Origin: Streptomyces minutiscleroticus
Lineage (GTDB): Bacteria; Actinomycetota; Actinomycetes; Streptomycetales; Streptomycetaceae
Assembly: GCF_014650875.1 (NCBI RefSeq)
Contig: NZ_BMVU01000025.1
Coordinates: 1 to 64,000, forward strand
Direction of reading: 5' to 3'
DNA: 64,000 bases
Below the pieces are notes generated by a model. The model had not been told where the DNA came from. It did not search any database and saw only the letters and a list, made by a program, of their open reading frames with translations. The position numbers and the translations under genes were made by a program. Shown piece by piece: positions 8,288 to 17,125 of the stretch (its first letter is position 1; each line of letters opens with the position of its first letter).

Positions 8288-9772
8288 TCACCGGCCGGCG
8301 AGCCGGTCCTCCGCCGCCCGCCAGGCCGCCCGGTCCCCGCGCGGCTCGTAGCGCTCCAGCGGCTGGGTGCGGGCCAGCAGCCGGCGCATCTCCGCCCGGT
8401 CGCCGACCAGCCCCTGCGCCCGCGCCTGGACGAGCACGTTGCCGAGCGCGGCGGCCTCGGCCGGGCCCGCGACGACGGGCAGCCCGCAGGCGTCCGCCGT
8501 CAGCTGGCACAGCAGCGCGTTGCGCGTGCCGCCGCCCACGATGTGCACCACGTCCACCGGGTGGTCGGCCAGGGCCTGCGCCTCGGCGACCGCCCGGCGA
8601 TGTGCCAGGGCGAGGGAGTCGAGGATGCAGCGGGTGATCTCCGCCCGGGACTCCGGCACCGGCTGCCCCGCGTCCCGGCACGCGGCCGCGATCCGCTCCG
8701 GCATCCGGCCCGGCGCGAGGAACGCGGCGTCCCCCGCGTCCACGACCGAGCGCAGCGCCGGCACCCCGGCCGCCTCGCGCAGCAGCTCGCCCAGGTCGGG
8801 ATCGCCCCAGGCGCGGCAGCACTCCTGGAGCAGCCACAGGCCCATGATGTTGCGCAGGTGGCGGACCGTGCCGTCCAGGCCCAGCTCGTTGGTGAAGTTG
8901 GCCGCGCGGCTCGCCTCGGTCAGCACCGGCGCGTCCAGCTCCAGGCCCGCCAGGGACCAGGTGCCGGTGCAGATGTAGGCGAAGCGCTCGTCGGCCGCCG
9001 GCACCGCGGCGACCGCGGACGCCGTGTCGTGGGAGCCGACCGTCGTCAGCGGGACGGGCCCGGTCAGGCCCAGCTCGGCCAGGAGCTCCGCACGCAGCGC
9101 GCCCGCCGGGTCGCCCGGCCGCCGCAGCGGCGCGAACAGGCCCAGGTCGACACCCAGCCGGTCCGCGACGCCGCGCGCCCAGTCGCCGGTGCGCGGGTCG
9201 ATCAGCTGCGTCGTGGAGGCGTTGGTCAGCTCGGTGCCCTGCTCGCCCGTCAGCCAGTACGCCAGCAGGTCGGGTATGAGCAACAGCCGCTCGGCGGCGG
9301 CCAGTTGCGCGGTGCCGCGCGCGGCGGCGAGCTGGTAGAGCGTGTTGAAGGGCGCGTACTGCAGGCCCGTCGCCGCGTACAGCTCGTCCGCCGGGACGCT
9401 CGCCCACACCTTCTCCGCGACGCCCTCGGTGCGGGCGTCGCGGTAGTGCACCGGATTGCCGAGCAGCGCCCCGTCGGCGTCCAGCAGACCGTAGTCCACG
9501 GCCCAGCTGTCGATGCCGACGGAGCCGAGCCGCCCGCCGCACAGCGCGCCGGCCGCCCGCAGTCCGTCGAGCACACCGGCGTACAGGCCGAGGACGTCCC
9601 AGCGCAGCCCCTCGGGGAGGCGGACCGGCCGGTTGGGGAAGCGGTGCGCCTCTGTCAGCTCCAGCAGGTCGCGGCCGACGCGGCCGGTCATGACGCGTCC
9701 GCTGGACGCGCCGAGGTCGACCGCGGCGTACGCGCGCGGGCCCGTGCCCGCCGCCGGTGCCGTCGCCGTCAT
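8288..9772 (-). CDS. rhaB: Rhamnulokinase
   Basis: Phosphorylates L-rhamnulose to L-rhamnulose 1-phosphate with ATP; FGGY-family sugar kinase of 494 residues. The first ATPase motif is AAVDLGASSGRV near residue 16, then SVGIDSWAVDYGLLD, then the GSHDTASAVAAVP loop and VHIVGGGTRNALLCQLTADA near the C-terminus. ATG 9772 overlaps the stop of the upstream aldolase/dehydrogenase gene by ATGA, so the two are coupled. Neighbours complete the rhamnose pathway, which fixes the substrate better than sequence alone. Confidence 0.93.
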   Translation of the reverse strand: MTATAPAAGTGPRAYAAVDLGASSGRVMTGRVGRDLLELTEAHRFPNRPVRLPEGLRWDVLGLYAGVLDGLRAAGALCGGRLGSVGIDSWAVDYGLLDADGALLGNPVHYRDARTEGVAEKVWASVPADELYAATGLQYAPFNTLYQLAAARGTAQLAAAERLLLIPDLLAYWLTGEQGTELTNASTTQLIDPRTGDWARGVADRLGVDLGLFAPLRRPGDPAGALRAELLAELGLTGPVPLTTVGSHDTASAVAAVPAADERFAYICTGTWSLAGLELDAPVLTEASRAANFTNELGLDGTVRHLRNIMGLWLLQECCRAWGDPDLGELLREAAGVPALRSVVDAGDAAFLAPGRMPERIAAACRDAGQPVPESRAEITRCILDSLALAHRRAVAEAQALADHPVDVVHIVGGGTRNALLCQLTADACGLPVVAGPAEAAALGNVLVQARAQGLVGDRAEMRRLLARTQPLERYEPRGDRAAWRAAEDRLAGR

Positions 9773-11808
9773 CGCAGGAACGCGGCGGCCACACCCGCGT
9801 CGACCGGGACGTGCAGGCCGGTGGTGTGCGTCAGGTCGCCGCCGGTCAGCGCGAACACGGCGTTCGCGACGTGCTCCGGCAGCACCTCCCGCTTGAGGAT
9901 GGTGCGCTGGGCGTAGAACTCGCCGAGCTTCTCCTCCTCCACCCCGTACACGGCGGCGCGCTGCGCGCCCCAGCCGCCCGCGAAGATGCCCGAGCCGCGC
10001 ACCACGCCGTCCGGGTTGACGCCGTTGACACGGATGCCGTGCTCGCCCAGCTCGGCCGCCAGCAGGCGGACCTGGTGGGCCTGGTCGGCCTTGGTCGCGG
10101 AGTAGGCGATGTTGTTCGGGCCGGCGAAGACGGCGTTCTTGGAGGCGATGTAGACGATGTCGCCGCCGAGCCCCTGCGTGATCATCACCCGGGCCGCCTC
10201 GCGCGAGACGAGGAAGGAGCCGCGGGCCATGATGTCGTGCTGGAGGTCCCAGTCCTTCGCCGTGGTCTCCAGGAGCGGCCTGGAGATGGAGATGCCGGCG
10301 TTGTTGACGACCAGGTCGACGCCGCCGAAGGCGAGGACGGCCGCCTTGAAGGCCGCGGCGATCTGCTCCTCGTCGGTGACGTCCACGGTCACCGCGACGG
10401 CCTTGTCGGGGCCGCCCAGCTCCTCGGCGACGGCGGCGGCGTTCCCGGCGTTCAGGTCCGCCACGACGACACAGGCGCCCTCGGCGACCAGCCGGTGCGC
10501 GATCGCCCTGCCGATCCCGCTGCCCGCGCCGGTCACCAGCGCCACGCGCGTGGCCAGCGGCTTCGGCTTCGGCATCCGCTGGAGCTTGGCCTCCTCCAGG
10601 GCCCAGTACTCGATGCGGAACTTCTCCGACTCCTCGATCGGCGCGTACGTGGACACCGCCTCGGCGCCGCGCATCACGTTGATCGCGTTGACGTAGAACT
10701 CGCCCGCCACGCGCGCGGTCTGCTTGTCCTTGCCGAAGGAGAACATGCCCACGCCCGGGACCAGCACGATCGCCGGGTCCGCACCGCGCATGGCGGGGGA
10801 GCCGGGCTCGGCGTGCCGCTCGTAGTAGGCGGCGTACTGGGTGCGGTACTCGGCGTGCAGCTCCTTCAGCCGCGCGACCGCCTCGTCCACGGGCGCGGTG
10901 GGCGGCAGGTCCAGGACCAGGGGGCGCACCTTGGTGCGCAGGAAGTGGTCGGGGCAGGAGGTGCCCAGGGCGGCCAGGCGCGGGTGCTCGGCGCCGGCCA
11001 GGAAGTCCAGGACGACCTCGGAGTCGGTGAAGTGGCCGACCTGCGGGCGGTCCTGGGAGGCGATCGCCCGGATCACGGGCGCGAGCGCGGCGGCCCGCTC
11101 GCGGCGCTCGGCGGCGCCCAGCGGGGCGTACCCGTCGAGGACCGGCCCGAACGGCTCGGCCTTCCCGCGCTCCTGCAGGAACGCCTCGGCGGTGCGGATG
11201 ATGTGCAGCGAGTTGCGCTCGCACTCCTCGGCGGTGGAGCCCCAGGCGGTGATGCCGTGGCCGCCCAGGACGCAGCCGATGGCCTGCGGGTTGGCCTCCT
11301 TGACGGCGGCGATGTCCAGGCCGAGCTGGAAGCCGGGCCGGCGCCACGGCACCCACACCACACTGTCCCCGAAGCACTCGGCGGTCAGCTTCTCGCCGTC
11401 GGCGGCGCAGGCGAGGGCGATACCGGAGTCGGGGTGCAGGTGGTCGACGTGGGCGGCGTCGACGAGTCCGTGCATGGCGGTGTCGATGGAGGGCGCGGCA
11501 CCGCCCCTGCCGTGCAGGCAGTAGTCGAACGCGGCGACCATCTCGTCCTCGCGCTCGACGCCCGGGTAGACCTCGGTCAGCGCGCGCAGCCGGTCCAGGC
11601 GCAGCACGGCGAGCCCGGCCTCGGTCAGCGTGCCCAGGTCGCCGCCGGAGCCCTTGACCCACATCAGCTCCACGTCGCCGCCGGTCACCGGGTCGGTGTC
11701 GGTGCCCTTGGCGGAGGCGTTGCCGCCCGCGTAGTTGGTGTTGCGCGGATCGGCGCCGAGCCGGTGCGAACGGGCGAGAAGCGCGGCGGCTTCGGGATGG
11801 GTTGCCAT
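9769..11808 (-). CDS. rhaEW: Bifunctional rhamnulose-1-phosphate aldolase / lactaldehyde dehydrogenase
   Basis: A 679-residue fusion. The N-terminal class II aldolase part carries the zinc-site motif HVDHLHPDS near residues 119-127 and splits rhamnulose 1-phosphate into DHAP and L-lactaldehyde. The C-terminal part is a short-chain dehydrogenase with VTGAGSGIGRAIA and the active-site YSATK, which would oxidise the lactaldehyde. The fusion matches the RhaEW type known from Bacillus. AAGGA lies about 10 nt before ATG 11808. It forms an operon with rhaB. Lactaldehyde oxidised to lactate would feed the lut operon next door. Confidence 0.9.
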   Translation of the reverse strand: MATHPEAAALLARSHRLGADPRNTNYAGGNASAKGTDTDPVTGGDVELMWVKGSGGDLGTLTEAGLAVLRLDRLRALTEVYPGVEREDEMVAAFDYCLHGRGGAAPSIDTAMHGLVDAAHVDHLHPDSGIALACAADGEKLTAECFGDSVVWVPWRRPGFQLGLDIAAVKEANPQAIGCVLGGHGITAWGSTAEECERNSLHIIRTAEAFLQERGKAEPFGPVLDGYAPLGAAERRERAAALAPVIRAIASQDRPQVGHFTDSEVVLDFLAGAEHPRLAALGTSCPDHFLRTKVRPLVLDLPPTAPVDEAVARLKELHAEYRTQYAAYYERHAEPGSPAMRGADPAIVLVPGVGMFSFGKDKQTARVAGEFYVNAINVMRGAEAVSTYAPIEESEKFRIEYWALEEAKLQRMPKPKPLATRVALVTGAGSGIGRAIAHRLVAEGACVVVADLNAGNAAAVAEELGGPDKAVAVTVDVTDEEQIAAAFKAAVLAFGGVDLVVNNAGISISRPLLETTAKDWDLQHDIMARGSFLVSREAARVMITQGLGGDIVYIASKNAVFAGPNNIAYSATKADQAHQVRLLAAELGEHGIRVNGVNPDGVVRGSGIFAGGWGAQRAAVYGVEEEKLGEFYAQRTILKREVLPEHVANAVFALTGGDLTHTTGLHVPVDAGVAAAFLR

Positions 11809-11891
11809 GTGTTCCAGTCCTTCGAAGTATGTGAACGGGTTATCCGAGGGCGCCCCGTCAGGCGAATCCCGGGACCGGGTGGAAGCGCCCC

Positions 11892-11940
11892 GTCAGGGGC
11901 GCGGGGAACTGCGCGACCAGCCACGAGCGACCCGCACCCG
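11892..11940. repeat. Dispersed Streptomyces intergenic repeat (GGGGCGCGGGGAACTGCGCGACCAGCC type)
   Basis: The stretch beginning TCAGGGGCGCGGGGAACT and continuing GCGCGACCAGCCACGA, CGACCCGCAC resembles a short element I recall from many Streptomyces intergenic regions. It is non-coding. Identification is from memory and not from a search. Confidence 0.5.
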
Positions 11941-11980
11941 CCGAACGGCCCCGGAGCCGCACGGCGAACCGGCGGCCGCC

Positions 11981-12082
11981 GTCAGGCGAGACCCGCCGTC
12001 AGGCGAGACCCGCCGTCAGGCGAATCCCGCCGTCAGGCGAGACCTGCCGGGAGGCGAATCCGGCCGGCAGGCGGGCCCGGCG
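11981..12082. repeat. 17-bp tandem repeat, about six units
   Basis: The unit GTCAGGCGAGACCCGCC occurs at 11981, 11998, 12015 and 12032 with at most a few changes, then decays at 12049 and 12066. A related GTCAGGCGAATCCCG copy lies at about 11858. It fills the gap between rhaI and the aldolase gene and could form structures in the mRNA or simply be a minisatellite. Confidence 0.8.
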
Positions 12083-12122
12083 GGCCCGCCACGGACCCGC
12101 GACCGCCACCGGGCCGGACGGC

Positions 12123-13283
12123 CTACGCGCCCCAGCCCGCCTGCTGCCCGCCCACACGCTCCGCCGTGATCCGCTCGGCCCAGCCGGAACGGCGGTACGC
12201 CGCGATCGGGTCGCCGTCCAGGCCCAGCTCCTCGCGGACCTCCGCCAGCAGCGGGCGCACGTCGGTGTTGTAGGCGTCCATCAGGACGGCGTTCGCCTCC
12301 AGCACGTCGCCGGAGCGCTGGGCGACGGCGAGCGCCTCGCGGTCGACGAGCAGCGCCTTGGCCGTCGCCTCCTGGACGTTCATCACCGAGCGGATGATCG
12401 CGGGGATCTTCGCCTCGATGTTGTGGCACTGGTCGAGCATGAAGGCCACGTCGGAGGTGAGGCCGCCGCCGCGGATCACCTCGTACATGATGCGGAACAG
12501 CTGGAAGGGGTCCGCGGCGCCGACCATCAGGTCGTCGTCCGCGTAGAAGCGGGAGTTGAAGTCGAAGGCGCCGAGCCTGCCCTCGCGCAGCAGCGTGGCG
12601 ACGATGAACTCGATGTTGGTGCCCGGCGCGTGGTGGCCGGTGTCCACCACGACCTGCGCCCTGGGGCCGAGCTTGAGGCAGTGCGCGTACGCCGTGCCCC
12701 AGTCCGGCACGTCGGTGGTGTAGAAGGCCGGCTCGAAGAACTTGTACTCCAGGAGCAGCCGCTGGTCGTCGCCGAGCCGCTCGTAGACCGCGGCCAGGGC
12801 CTCGGCGAGCCGGTCCTGGCGCTCGCGGACGTCGTCCTGGCCGGGGTAGTTGGTGCCGTCGGCGAACCACAGCTTCAGGTCCCTGGACCCGGTCGCGTCC
12901 ATGATGTCGACGCACTCGAAGAGGTGGTCCAGGGCCTTGCGGCGCACGGCCGCGTCCGGGTGGCAGACGCTGCCCAGCTTGTAGTCGTCGTCCTGGAAGG
13001 TGTTGGAGTTGACCGTCCCGAGCTTCACGCCGTGGTCCTGCGCGAACTCGGCGAGCGCGGCGTAGTCGTCGACCTTGTCCCACGGGATGTGCAGGGCGAC
13101 GGTCGGCGCCGCGCCCGTGAACTCGTGGACCTTGGCGGCGTCCTCCAGCTTCTCCTGCGGCGTGCGCGGCACTCCGGCCTGCGCGAACACCTTGAACCGG
13201 GTCCCCGAGTTCCCGTACGCCCACGACGGCGTCTCGACGGCCTGGTTCTTGAGGGCGGCCTTCACGGCGGCGGGCTCGGTCAC
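12123..13283 (-). CDS. rhaI: L-rhamnose isomerase (RhaI type)
   Basis: Converts L-rhamnose to L-rhamnulose; TIM-barrel metal-dependent sugar isomerase of 386 residues. Expected metal-binding segments are LEYKFFEPAFYTT, VVVDTGHHAPGTNIEF and AFDFNSRFYADDD. GTG 13283 (VTEPAAVKAAL) has AGGAG seven bases upstream; the frame is open to 13319 but without a better ribosome site. The promoter and a LacI-type operator lie at 13325-13373. It resembles the Pseudomonas stutzeri-type enzyme rather than enteric RhaA. Confidence 0.93.
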   Translation of the reverse strand: MTEPAAVKAALKNQAVETPSWAYGNSGTRFKVFAQAGVPRTPQEKLEDAAKVHEFTGAAPTVALHIPWDKVDDYAALAEFAQDHGVKLGTVNSNTFQDDDYKLGSVCHPDAAVRRKALDHLFECVDIMDATGSRDLKLWFADGTNYPGQDDVRERQDRLAEALAAVYERLGDDQRLLLEYKFFEPAFYTTDVPDWGTAYAHCLKLGPRAQVVVDTGHHAPGTNIEFIVATLLREGRLGAFDFNSRFYADDDLMVGAADPFQLFRIMYEVIRGGGLTSDVAFMLDQCHNIEAKIPAIIRSVMNVQEATAKALLVDREALAVAQRSGDVLEANAVLMDAYNTDVRPLLAEVREELGLDGDPIAAYRRSGWAERITAERVGGQQAGWGA

Positions 13284-13324
13284 TTCACGGCTCCTACGAC
13301 AGGGGGGGCAGAGAGACATCGAGT

Positions 13325-13373
13325 CTGAAACGATTCAGGATGGGAAGCTATGAGCGCCGCAAGGGGCTGTCAA
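13325..13373 (-). promoter_or_regulatory. rhaI promoter with LacI-type operator
   Basis: On the minus strand TTGACA (13368-13373), a 17-bp spacer and TAGCTT (13345-13350) form a sigma-70-like promoter. The palindrome CTGAA-TCGT-TTCAG (13325-13338) covers the expected start point and matches the TGAAACG(A/T)TTCA style of LacI/GalR operators. The local LacI-family gene at 18826 is the obvious candidate repressor. Confidence 0.7.
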
Positions 13374-13422
13374 CCCCTCCGGCTCATACGAAAATCCGTG
13401 ACCGGGCCGTTACTTCTGACAT

Positions 13423-13436
13423 TCGAAAATTTTCGA
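13423..13436. promoter_or_regulatory. 14-bp perfect palindrome between divergent rha promoters
   Basis: TCGAAAATTTTCGA is a perfect, A+T-rich palindrome in the middle of the divergent rha intergenic region, unlike the surrounding base composition. It is upstream of both promoters and might bind a second regulator. Confidence 0.5.
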
Positions 13437-13446
13437 TCCCGACCCA

Positions 13447-13502
13447 TTGACGGGACCTACTCGTCCTGCCTAACGTCCCGGCAACCTAGTTGAAACCTTT
13501 CA
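13447..13502 (+). promoter_or_regulatory. Rhamnose ABC operon promoter and operator
   Basis: TTGACG (13447-13452), an 18-bp spacer and TAACGT (13471-13476) form a promoter. The perfect palindrome TGAAA-CC-TTTCA (13491-13502) lies just after the expected start point and shares half-sites with the rhaI operator. This position would block transcription as a roadblock. Confidence 0.68.
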
Positions 13503-13546
13503 CGACGCCGTGAGGTCGCCCCGCCGTGCGTCGTTGAGGAGCCCTC

Positions 13547-15064
13547 ATGACCCACCGGTCCGACACGGGTCCGGCCCCCGTGCTCGCGCTGAAGGACGTC
13601 TCGAAGTCCTTCGGCGCCGTACGCGCCCTGCGAGACGTGTCCCTCGAGCTCTTCCCCGGCGAGGTCCACGCCCTCGCCGGCGAGAACGGCGCGGGCAAGT
13701 CGACCCTCATCAAGACACTCGCCGGCGTGCACCGCCCGGACGCCGGGCAGGTGCTGCTCGACGGTGAGCCCACCGTCTTCCACGGCCCCGCCGACGCACG
13801 CGACGCGGGTATCGCCGTGATCTACCAGGAGCCCACGCTCTTCCCCGACCTGTCGATCGCCGAGAACATCTTCATGGGCCGCCGACCGCGGCGCGCCCTC
13901 GGCCGCATCGACCACAAGGCCACGCACGAGGCGACCCTGGCGCTGATGACGCGCCTCGGCGTCGAGCTCGACCCCGACCGCCCGGCACGCGGCCTGTCCA
14001 TCGCGGACCAGCAGATCGTGGAGATCGCCAAGGCGCTCTCCTTCGACGCGCGCGTCCTGATCATGGACGAGCCGACCGCCGCCCTGACCGGCAGCGAGGT
14101 CGCCCGGCTCTTCGGCGTCGTGCGCACCCTGCGCGAACAGGGCGCCGCCGTCCTGTTCATCTCCCACCGCCTGGAGGAGATCTTCGAGATCTGCCGGCGC
14201 GTGACCACCCTGCGGGACGGCGCGTACATCTCCAGCGAGCCGCTGGAGGGCATGACCGAGGACGACCTCGTGCGCCGCATGGTCGGCCGCGACCTGGAGG
14301 AGCTCTACCCCAAGCAGGACGTCGAGCCCGGCGCCGTCGCGCTGAGCGTGCGCCGGCTGACCCGCGAGGGCGTCTTCACCGACGTCTCCTTCGACGTGCG
14401 GTGCGGCGAGATCGTCGGCCTGGCCGGCCTCGTCGGCGCCGGACGCACCGAGGTGGCCCGCGCCGTCTTCGGCGTCGACCGCTGGGACGCGGGCGAGGTC
14501 GAGGTCGACGGGAAGGCGCTCACGAACGGCGCGCCCTCCACGGCCATGGCCGCCGGCCTCGCGCTCGTGCCCGAGGACCGCCGGGCCCAGGGCCTGGTGA
14601 TGGACATGTCCATCGAGCGGAACATCGGCCTCACCGGTCTCCGTACGACCGTGAAGGCCGGTCTGATGAACCGCGGCGCCGAGCGCAGCCGCTCGCTGGA
14701 CTGGGCGGTGAGGCTCCAGGTCAAGTACGCCCGGATCGCCGACGCCGTCTCCACCCTGTCCGGCGGCAACCAGCAGAAGGTCGTCCTCGCCAAGTGGCTG
14801 GCCACCGGCCCCAAGGTGCTGATCGTCGACGAGCCCACCCGCGGCATCGACGTCGGCACCAAGGCCGAGGTGCACCGGCTGCTCTCGAGCCTGGCGGCCG
14901 ACGGCGTGGCCGTCCTGATGATCTCTTCCGACCTGCCCGAGATCCTCGGCATGGCCGACCGCGTGCTGGTGATGCACGAGGGCCGGCTCACCGCCGAGAT
15001 CCCGCGCTCCGAAGCCACCGAGGAGACGGTGATGGCCGCAGCCACGGGGAGGGCCGCCGCATGA
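13547..15064 (+). CDS. Sugar ABC transporter ATPase (RbsA/rhamnose type)
   Basis: A 505-residue double ATPase that powers the importer. The first domain has GENGAGKST, the signature LSIADQQ and IMDEPTAAL; the second has GAGRTE in place of a full Walker A, as in RbsA-type proteins, LSGGNQQK and IVDEPTRGID. ATG 13547 follows GAGGAG. Its stop overlaps the next gene by ATGA. Substrate is inferred as L-rhamnose from the linked isomerase, kinase and mutarotase. Confidence 0.93.
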   Translation: MTHRSDTGPAPVLALKDVSKSFGAVRALRDVSLELFPGEVHALAGENGAGKSTLIKTLAGVHRPDAGQVLLDGEPTVFHGPADARDAGIAVIYQEPTLFPDLSIAENIFMGRRPRRALGRIDHKATHEATLALMTRLGVELDPDRPARGLSIADQQIVEIAKALSFDARVLIMDEPTAALTGSEVARLFGVVRTLREQGAAVLFISHRLEEIFEICRRVTTLRDGAYISSEPLEGMTEDDLVRRMVGRDLEELYPKQDVEPGAVALSVRRLTREGVFTDVSFDVRCGEIVGLAGLVGAGRTEVARAVFGVDRWDAGEVEVDGKALTNGAPSTAMAAGLALVPEDRRAQGLVMDMSIERNIGLTGLRTTVKAGLMNRGAERSRSLDWAVRLQVKYARIADAVSTLSGGNQQKVVLAKWLATGPKVLIVDEPTRGIDVGTKAEVHRLLSSLAADGVAVLMISSDLPEILGMADRVLVMHEGRLTAEIPRSEATEETVMAAATGRAAA

Positions 15065-16101
15065 CGGTGACCGCTCCCGAGTCCGCACCCGTCGCAGAGG
15101 TGCCCAAGTCCAGCGGGACCCGCCTGGTCGACCGCGTCTTCAAGATGCGCGAGCTGGCCATCCTGGCCGTCTTCCTGGTGATGATCGCCGTCACCCAGGC
15201 GGGCAACAGCGAGTTCCTGTCCGAGCAGGGCATCAAGGACCTGCTGCTGAACGCGACCATCCTGGTGCTCGTCGCCACCGGTCAGTCGCTCGTCGTCATC
15301 ACCCGCAACGTCGACCTGTCGGTCGGCTCCACCCTCGGCATCAGCGCCTTCGCCGCCGGCACCTACCTCCAGGGCGGCGGGAACCCCGTCGTCGCGATCG
15401 TCCTCGCGGTCCTGCTCGGCATCGCCTTCGGCGTGCTTAACGGCCTGCTCGTCAGCTTCGGCCAGGTCCCCGCGCTCGTGGTCACCCTGGGCACGCTCTA
15501 CATCATCCGCGGCATCGACTCGATCTGGGTCGGCTCCCGGCAGATCACCGCGGCCGACCTCCCGGACGGCTTCATCGACTTCGGCGCCGGCGGCGTCTCG
15601 GCCGTGCCGTGGCTGGCGCTGATCGCGCTCGCCGTCCTGGTGGGCACCGCGTACTACCTCAAGCACTTCGGCAGCGGCCGCGAGCTGTACGCGCTCGGCT
15701 CCAACCCGGAGGCCGCGCGGCTGGCGGGCATCCCGGTGCGCAAGCGCATCCTCGCCGCCTACACCTTCTGCGGCGCCCTCGCGGGCCTGGCCGGCGCGCT
15801 GTACCTGGCCCGGTTCGGCAACGTCGACTCCGGCACCGGCAACGGCTACGAGCTGACCGTCGTCAGCGCCGTCGTCGTCGGCGGCGTCGTCTTCACCGGC
15901 GGCTCCGGCAGCGTCTACGGCGCCGCCCTCGGTGCCCTGCTGCTGACCTCGATCAACAGTGTGCTGCCCGCCCTGGGCGTCAGCTCGGTGTGGGTGCTCG
16001 CCATCAACGGCGTCCTGCTCATCCTCGCCATCGCCGTCGACCGGGTCGTCGCGCTGCGCGTGGCGTCCGCCCTGAAGAAGAGGAACGCCCGCCATGGCTG
16101 A
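15061..16101 (+). CDS. Sugar ABC transporter permease 1
   Basis: A 346-residue RbsC-type membrane permease with about nine hydrophobic segments. The family motifs are present: VVITRNVDLSVGS near residue 78 and the EAA-like loop GSNPEAARLAGIPVRK. ATG 15061 overlaps the ATPase stop by four bases. It pairs with the next permease as a heterodimer. Confidence 0.93.
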   Translation: MTVTAPESAPVAEVPKSSGTRLVDRVFKMRELAILAVFLVMIAVTQAGNSEFLSEQGIKDLLLNATILVLVATGQSLVVITRNVDLSVGSTLGISAFAAGTYLQGGGNPVVAIVLAVLLGIAFGVLNGLLVSFGQVPALVVTLGTLYIIRGIDSIWVGSRQITAADLPDGFIDFGAGGVSAVPWLALIALAVLVGTAYYLKHFGSGRELYALGSNPEAARLAGIPVRKRILAAYTFCGALAGLAGALYLARFGNVDSGTGNGYELTVVSAVVVGGVVFTGGSGSVYGAALGALLLTSINSVLPALGVSSVWVLAINGVLLILAIAVDRVVALRVASALKKRNARHG

Positions 16102-17092
16102 CTCCGCCCTCTCCCGAGCCGTCCGCTGGGACACGGTCGTCGGCGCGCTCCTCATCGTCGTGCTGCTGCTGTCCTTCGGCTTCGTCGACGGCTTCGGCAA
16201 CGCGCTGAACCTGTCGTTCCTGATCGGCAACACCCTGCCCATCGCCCTGATCGCACTGCCCATGACGATGCTCGTGGTCTCCGGCGAGATCGACCTGTCG
16301 GTGGCCTCCACCGCGGGCCTGTCCGGCGCCGTGATGGGCGCGCTGTGGAACGCCGGCCTCACCATCGAGGCGATCATCCCGCTGTGCCTGCTGCTCGGCG
16401 TGGTGTGCGGCCTGGTCAACGGCCTGCTGGTCACCCGGCTCGGACTGCCCTCGCTCGCCGTCACCATCGGCACGCTGGCCGCCTACCGGGGCATCGCGCA
16501 GATCGTGCTCGGTTCCGACGCCGTGACCGACTTCCCCGCCCAGTACCTGGACTTCGCCGCCGGCCGCATCGGCGACACGTTCGTCCCGTACGCCTTCCTG
16601 CCCTTCCTGGTGCTGCTCGCGATCGCCGTCGTCGCGCTGCACGCCACGCCGTTCGGGCGCTCGCTGTTCGCCGTCGGCGCCAGCGAGGAGGCCGCTCGGT
16701 TCGCGGGCATCCGGGTCAAGCGGCAGAAGCTGGTCCTGTTCGTCCTCACCGGCCTCATGGCCTCGCTGACCGGCGTCTTCTGGGCGCTGCACTACGCCAG
16801 CGCCCGTTACGACAACGCAGGCGGCCTGGAGCTGTCGGTCGTGGCCGCCGTCCTCCTCGGCGGCATCGACTTCGACGGCGGCAAGGGCACCCTGGGCGGC
16901 GCGATCGCCGGCGTCTTCCTGCTGGGCGCGCTGCAGAACGTGATGAGCCTGGTGAACGTCTCCGCGCAGTCCCAGATCGTCGTCACGGGCGTCCTGCTCG
17001 TGATCTCCGTGCTCGGCCCCCGGGTCGCGCGCCAGATCTCCGTCGCGAGGGCGGGGCGCAGAGCCGCCTCCACCCCGACTCCGACCCCGTAG
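16094..17092 (+). CDS. Sugar ABC transporter permease 2
   Basis: A 332-residue RbsC-type permease, the second half of the rhamnose importer channel. Motifs are LVVSGEIDLSVAS near residue 61 and GASEEAARFAGIRVKR. It overlaps permease 1 by eight bases, which suggests coupled, balanced synthesis. It ends in a short Thr/Pro-rich tail. Confidence 0.93.
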   Translation: MADSALSRAVRWDTVVGALLIVVLLLSFGFVDGFGNALNLSFLIGNTLPIALIALPMTMLVVSGEIDLSVASTAGLSGAVMGALWNAGLTIEAIIPLCLLLGVVCGLVNGLLVTRLGLPSLAVTIGTLAAYRGIAQIVLGSDAVTDFPAQYLDFAAGRIGDTFVPYAFLPFLVLLAIAVVALHATPFGRSLFAVGASEEAARFAGIRVKRQKLVLFVLTGLMASLTGVFWALHYASARYDNAGGLELSVVAAVLLGGIDFDGGKGTLGGAIAGVFLLGALQNVMSLVNVSAQSQIVVTGVLLVISVLGPRVARQISVARAGRRAASTPTPTP

Positions 17093-17125
17093 CCACCCCC
17101 TCGTACCCCGTAAAGGACTCCCGCC

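Noticed and set aside
8288..11662. 1124-codon frame suggesting a giant kinase fusion
   Set aside because: The kinase starts at 9772 with an ATGA overlap; upstream codons are the shadow of the aldolase/dehydrogenase gene, which has all its motifs in another frame.
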